A DNA stretch of 6,350 nucleotides, taken from positions 1-6,350 of the forward strand of contig JAPDJB010000086.1 in NCBI GenBank assembly GCA_029259285.1, written 5' to 3'. Position numbers and translations under genes: made by a program. The stretch comes from Candidatus Bathyarchaeota archaeon. GTDB lineage: Archaea; Thermoproteota; Bathyarchaeia; TCS64; B23. This document shows positions 6,069 through 6,350 of the stretch, piece after piece. Every line of letters starts with the position of its first letter. Position 1 is the stretch's first letter. Below the pieces are notes generated by a model. That model saw only the letters and a list, made by a program, of their open reading frames with translations. It was not told the DNA's origin and did no database searches.

Positions 6069-6350
6069 AAGGAGGATTTCGACCTGATCTCGATCGTCCT
6101 GCCGCACAACCTCCACGCCTCCGTGGCCATCAAATGTCTTGAGGCCGGAAAGCACGTTGTTGTGGAGAAGCCGATGTGCATAACGGTGGGCGAGGCGACC
6201 GAGATGATAAGCGCGGCCAAGGAGCACGGCAGGATGCTGACCGTCTTCCACAACCGCAGATGGGACGCCGACTTCTGCACGCTGAGGAGGATCATCAAAC
6301 AGGGGCTCATAGGCGAGGTGTTCCACGTCGAGATGTTCGGCGGCGGCTAC
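6060..6350 (+). CDS. Gfo/Idh/MocA-family oxidoreductase, internal fragment (both ends missing)
   Basis: This frame is open to the window end and encodes 97 residues that read as the end of the Rossmann domain and the start of the C-terminal domain of a Gfo/Idh/MocA NAD(P)-dependent oxidoreductase. The order is DFDLISIVLPHNLHASVAI, then CLEAGKHVVVEKPM with the conserved EKP (catalytic-lysine) motif at residues 36-38, then TVFHNRRWDADFCTLRRII and QGLIGEVFHVE. The NRRWD segment resembles YdgJ/YvaA-type sugar or inositol dehydrogenases, but the substrate cannot be inferred. The ATG at 6060 is only the first in-frame Met after the junction. The N-terminal dinucleotide-binding glycine motif and roughly 60 residues are missing. 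Upstream, the same plus-strand frame is noncoding shadow of cdhA. There is no promoter or ribosome binding site, and no functional link to the ACDS operon is apparent. Confidence 0.9.
   Translation, partial: MLDKEDFDLISIVLPHNLHASVAIKCLEAGKHVVVEKPMCITVGEATEMISAAKEHGRMLTVFHNRRWDADFCTLRRIIKQGLIGEVFHVEMFGGGY

Noticed and set aside
6026..6310. 94-codon minus-strand open frame near the junction
   Set aside because: It is out of frame with cdhA and antisense to the oxidoreductase fragment; no recognisable family.
4089..6326. A genuine fusion protein with a novel N-terminal domain on CdhA
   Set aside because: The supposed novel domain is antisense to a plus-strand sequence with clear Gfo/Idh/MocA motifs including EKP, so the extension is an artefact of the junction.
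1..6350. CRISPR arrays, tRNA or rRNA genes, riboswitches, terminators, transposons
   Set aside because: Nearly every base lies in a supported coding region and I saw no repeat array, RNA-like fold or transposase motif.

Overview
The window holds most of one operon, read entirely on the minus strand, that encodes the archaeal acetyl-CoA decarbonylase/synthase (ACDS, the CODH/ACS complex of the Wood-Ljungdahl pathway). In transcription order, from high to low coordinates, the genes are cdhA (alpha, Ni-Fe CO dehydrogenase; 5' end missing), cdhB (epsilon), cdhC (beta, acetyl-CoA synthase with the A-cluster), cdhD (delta, small corrinoid/Fe-S subunit) and cdhE (gamma, large corrinoid/Fe-S subunit; its 3' end runs out of the window at base 1). 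All five subunits are recognisable from family-specific sequence. The metal-ligand residues I looked for are present wherever the relevant part of the protein is in the window.

The separate cdhB (epsilon) subunit and a short CdhC that lacks the bacterial N-terminal CODH-binding domain mark this as an archaeal ACDS. Frequent AGG and ATA codons, strong GGAGGTGA-type ribosome binding sites and moderately high G+C fit an archaeon of the kind that includes thermophilic methanogens, Archaeoglobi, Bathyarchaeia and Hadarchaeota. I cannot name the lineage from this sequence alone, and no methanogenesis gene is present.

Layout: 1-987 cdhE (partial); 991-2163 cdhD; 2173-3543 cdhC; 3550-4083 cdhB; 4089 to about 6068 cdhA (truncated); about 6060-6350 a fragment of an unrelated Gfo/Idh/MocA-family oxidoreductase on the plus strand. 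The cdh genes are separated by 3 to 9 bases or less. At every junction the Shine-Dalgarno sequence of the next gene overlaps or abuts the stop codon of the previous one, which suggests tight translational coupling. There is no intergenic stretch long enough to hold a promoter, terminator or RNA gene.

Together the products would interconvert CO2, electrons and a methyl group with acetyl-CoA. CdhA/CdhB reduce CO2 to CO (or oxidise CO), CdhD/CdhE carry the methyl group on a corrinoid, and CdhC joins CO, methyl and CoA.

The one real anomaly is at about 6051-6068. CdhA loses its N-terminal ~120 residues exactly where a plus-strand oxidoreductase begins in mid-protein. Both genes are broken at the same point, across about 18 bases that fit both proteins. 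This looks like a chimeric contig end or a rearrangement breakpoint rather than a functional gene fusion. I found no convincing novel system; the remainder is a well-conserved ACDS operon.
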